Source: Actinomycetota bacterium (GTDB lineage Bacteria > Actinomycetota > Thermoleophilia > Solirubrobacterales > Solirubrobacteraceae). Taken from it: a stretch of 6,910 nucleotides of DNA. Shown piece by piece: positions 6,567 through 6,910 of the stretch. The notes under the pieces are model-generated. The model worked only from the letters and a program-made list of their open reading frames with translations, did no database searches and was not told where the DNA came from. Numbering within the stretch: position 1 is the stretch's first letter; each line of letters starts with the position of its first letter. The position numbers and the translations under genes are program-made. The DNA lies in NCBI GenBank assembly GCA_005883905.1, contig VAYD01000137.1, forward strand, positions 1-6,910, in the 5' to 3' direction.

Positions 6567-6910
6567 TTACTTCCTCTTGACGCCGTACTGCGAGCGGGCC
6601 TTCTTGCGGTCGCTGACGCCGGCGGCGTCGAGCGTCCCGCGGACGACCTTGTAGCGCACGCCCGGCAGGTCCTTGACGCGGCCACCGCGCACGAGCACGA
6701 CCGAGTGCTCCTGCAGGTTGTGGCCCTCGCCGGGGATGTAGGCGGTCACCTCGATGCCACCGGAGATGCGAACACGCGCGACCTTGCGCAGCGCGGAGTT
6801 CGGCTTCTTCGGGGTCGTGGTGTACACGCGCGTGCACACGCCACGGCGCTGCGGAGCGGCCACCTTCTTCTTGCGGCCCTTGCCGGACTTGAGGCCCGGG
6901 GTGGACAGCT
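6567..6910 (-). CDS. rpsL: 30S ribosomal protein S12 (5' end outside window)
   Basis: S12 sits at the interface of the 30S decoding centre and affects fidelity and streptomycin response. The visible 113 codons cover nearly the whole protein except roughly the first 20 residues; the frame is open to the window edge, so the GTG at 6861-6863 is an internal valine and not the start. The highly conserved core [18 protein letters not shown], the [11 protein letters not shown] motif and [12 protein letters not shown] are intact. Both lysines tied to streptomycin resistance (equivalents of E. coli K43 at 6807-6809 and K88 at 6672-6674) are wild type. Before PQRRGVC the protein carries about ten extra basic residues ([10 protein letters not shown]) compared with the short E. 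coli form, resembling the position of the longer Bacillus loop. It ends YGVKRK and is followed 3 nt later by rpsG. Confidence 0.98.
   Translation of the reverse strand, partial: LSTPGLKSGKGRKKKVAAPQRRGVCTRVYTTTPKKPNSALRKVARVRISGGIEVTAYIPGEGHNLQEHSVVLVRGGRVKDLPGVRYKVVRGTLDAAGVSDRKKARSQYGVKRK

Overview
This GC-rich window with compact, overlapping genes and strong G/C preference at third codon positions looks like a chromosomal segment of a high-GC actinobacterium. The F420-type oxidoreductase supports that. The C-terminal cysteine pair of the exported foldase and the small four-helix membrane protein make me suspect Thermoleophilia/Solirubrobacterales, but this is a guess from recall, not a search.

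The frame of the window is the streptomycin (str) operon, on the minus strand. At the right edge are rpsL (S12, 5' end outside the window) and rpsG (S7), 3 nt apart. At the left edge is the N-terminal half of fusA (EF-G), which runs off the window. In most bacteria fusA directly follows rpsG. Here 5052 bp separate them.

The gap has two parts. Next to rpsG and on the same strand are an exported SurA/PrsA-like peptidyl-prolyl isomerase, whose TTG start overlaps the end of rpsG by 20 nt, and a DUF4328-type membrane protein with an N-terminal zinc ribbon. The spacing suggests both are read through from the ribosomal-protein transcript. On the plus strand, facing them, is a tightly packed four-gene set: a small four-helix membrane protein, an AAA+ ATPase with an unrecognised N-terminal domain, an LLM-class F420-dependent oxidoreductase of the TIGR03619 (Rv2161c) type, and a 69-residue helical charged protein. 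The two gene sets converge with stop codons that share the bases CTAG, leaving no room for a normal terminator.

The 190-bp gap between the divergent fusA and the plus-strand set (1041-1230) holds a GC hairpin followed by five Ts, reading towards fusA and ending 32 nt before its start codon. Since no minus-strand gene ends nearby, it is either a leader attenuator for fusA or a block to antisense transcription. A second stable hairpin lies at 1192-1212.

I see no CRISPR array, insertion sequence, integrase, tRNA or recognised defence system. The least described content is the plus-strand AAA+/F420/membrane operon placed inside a normally conserved translation operon.
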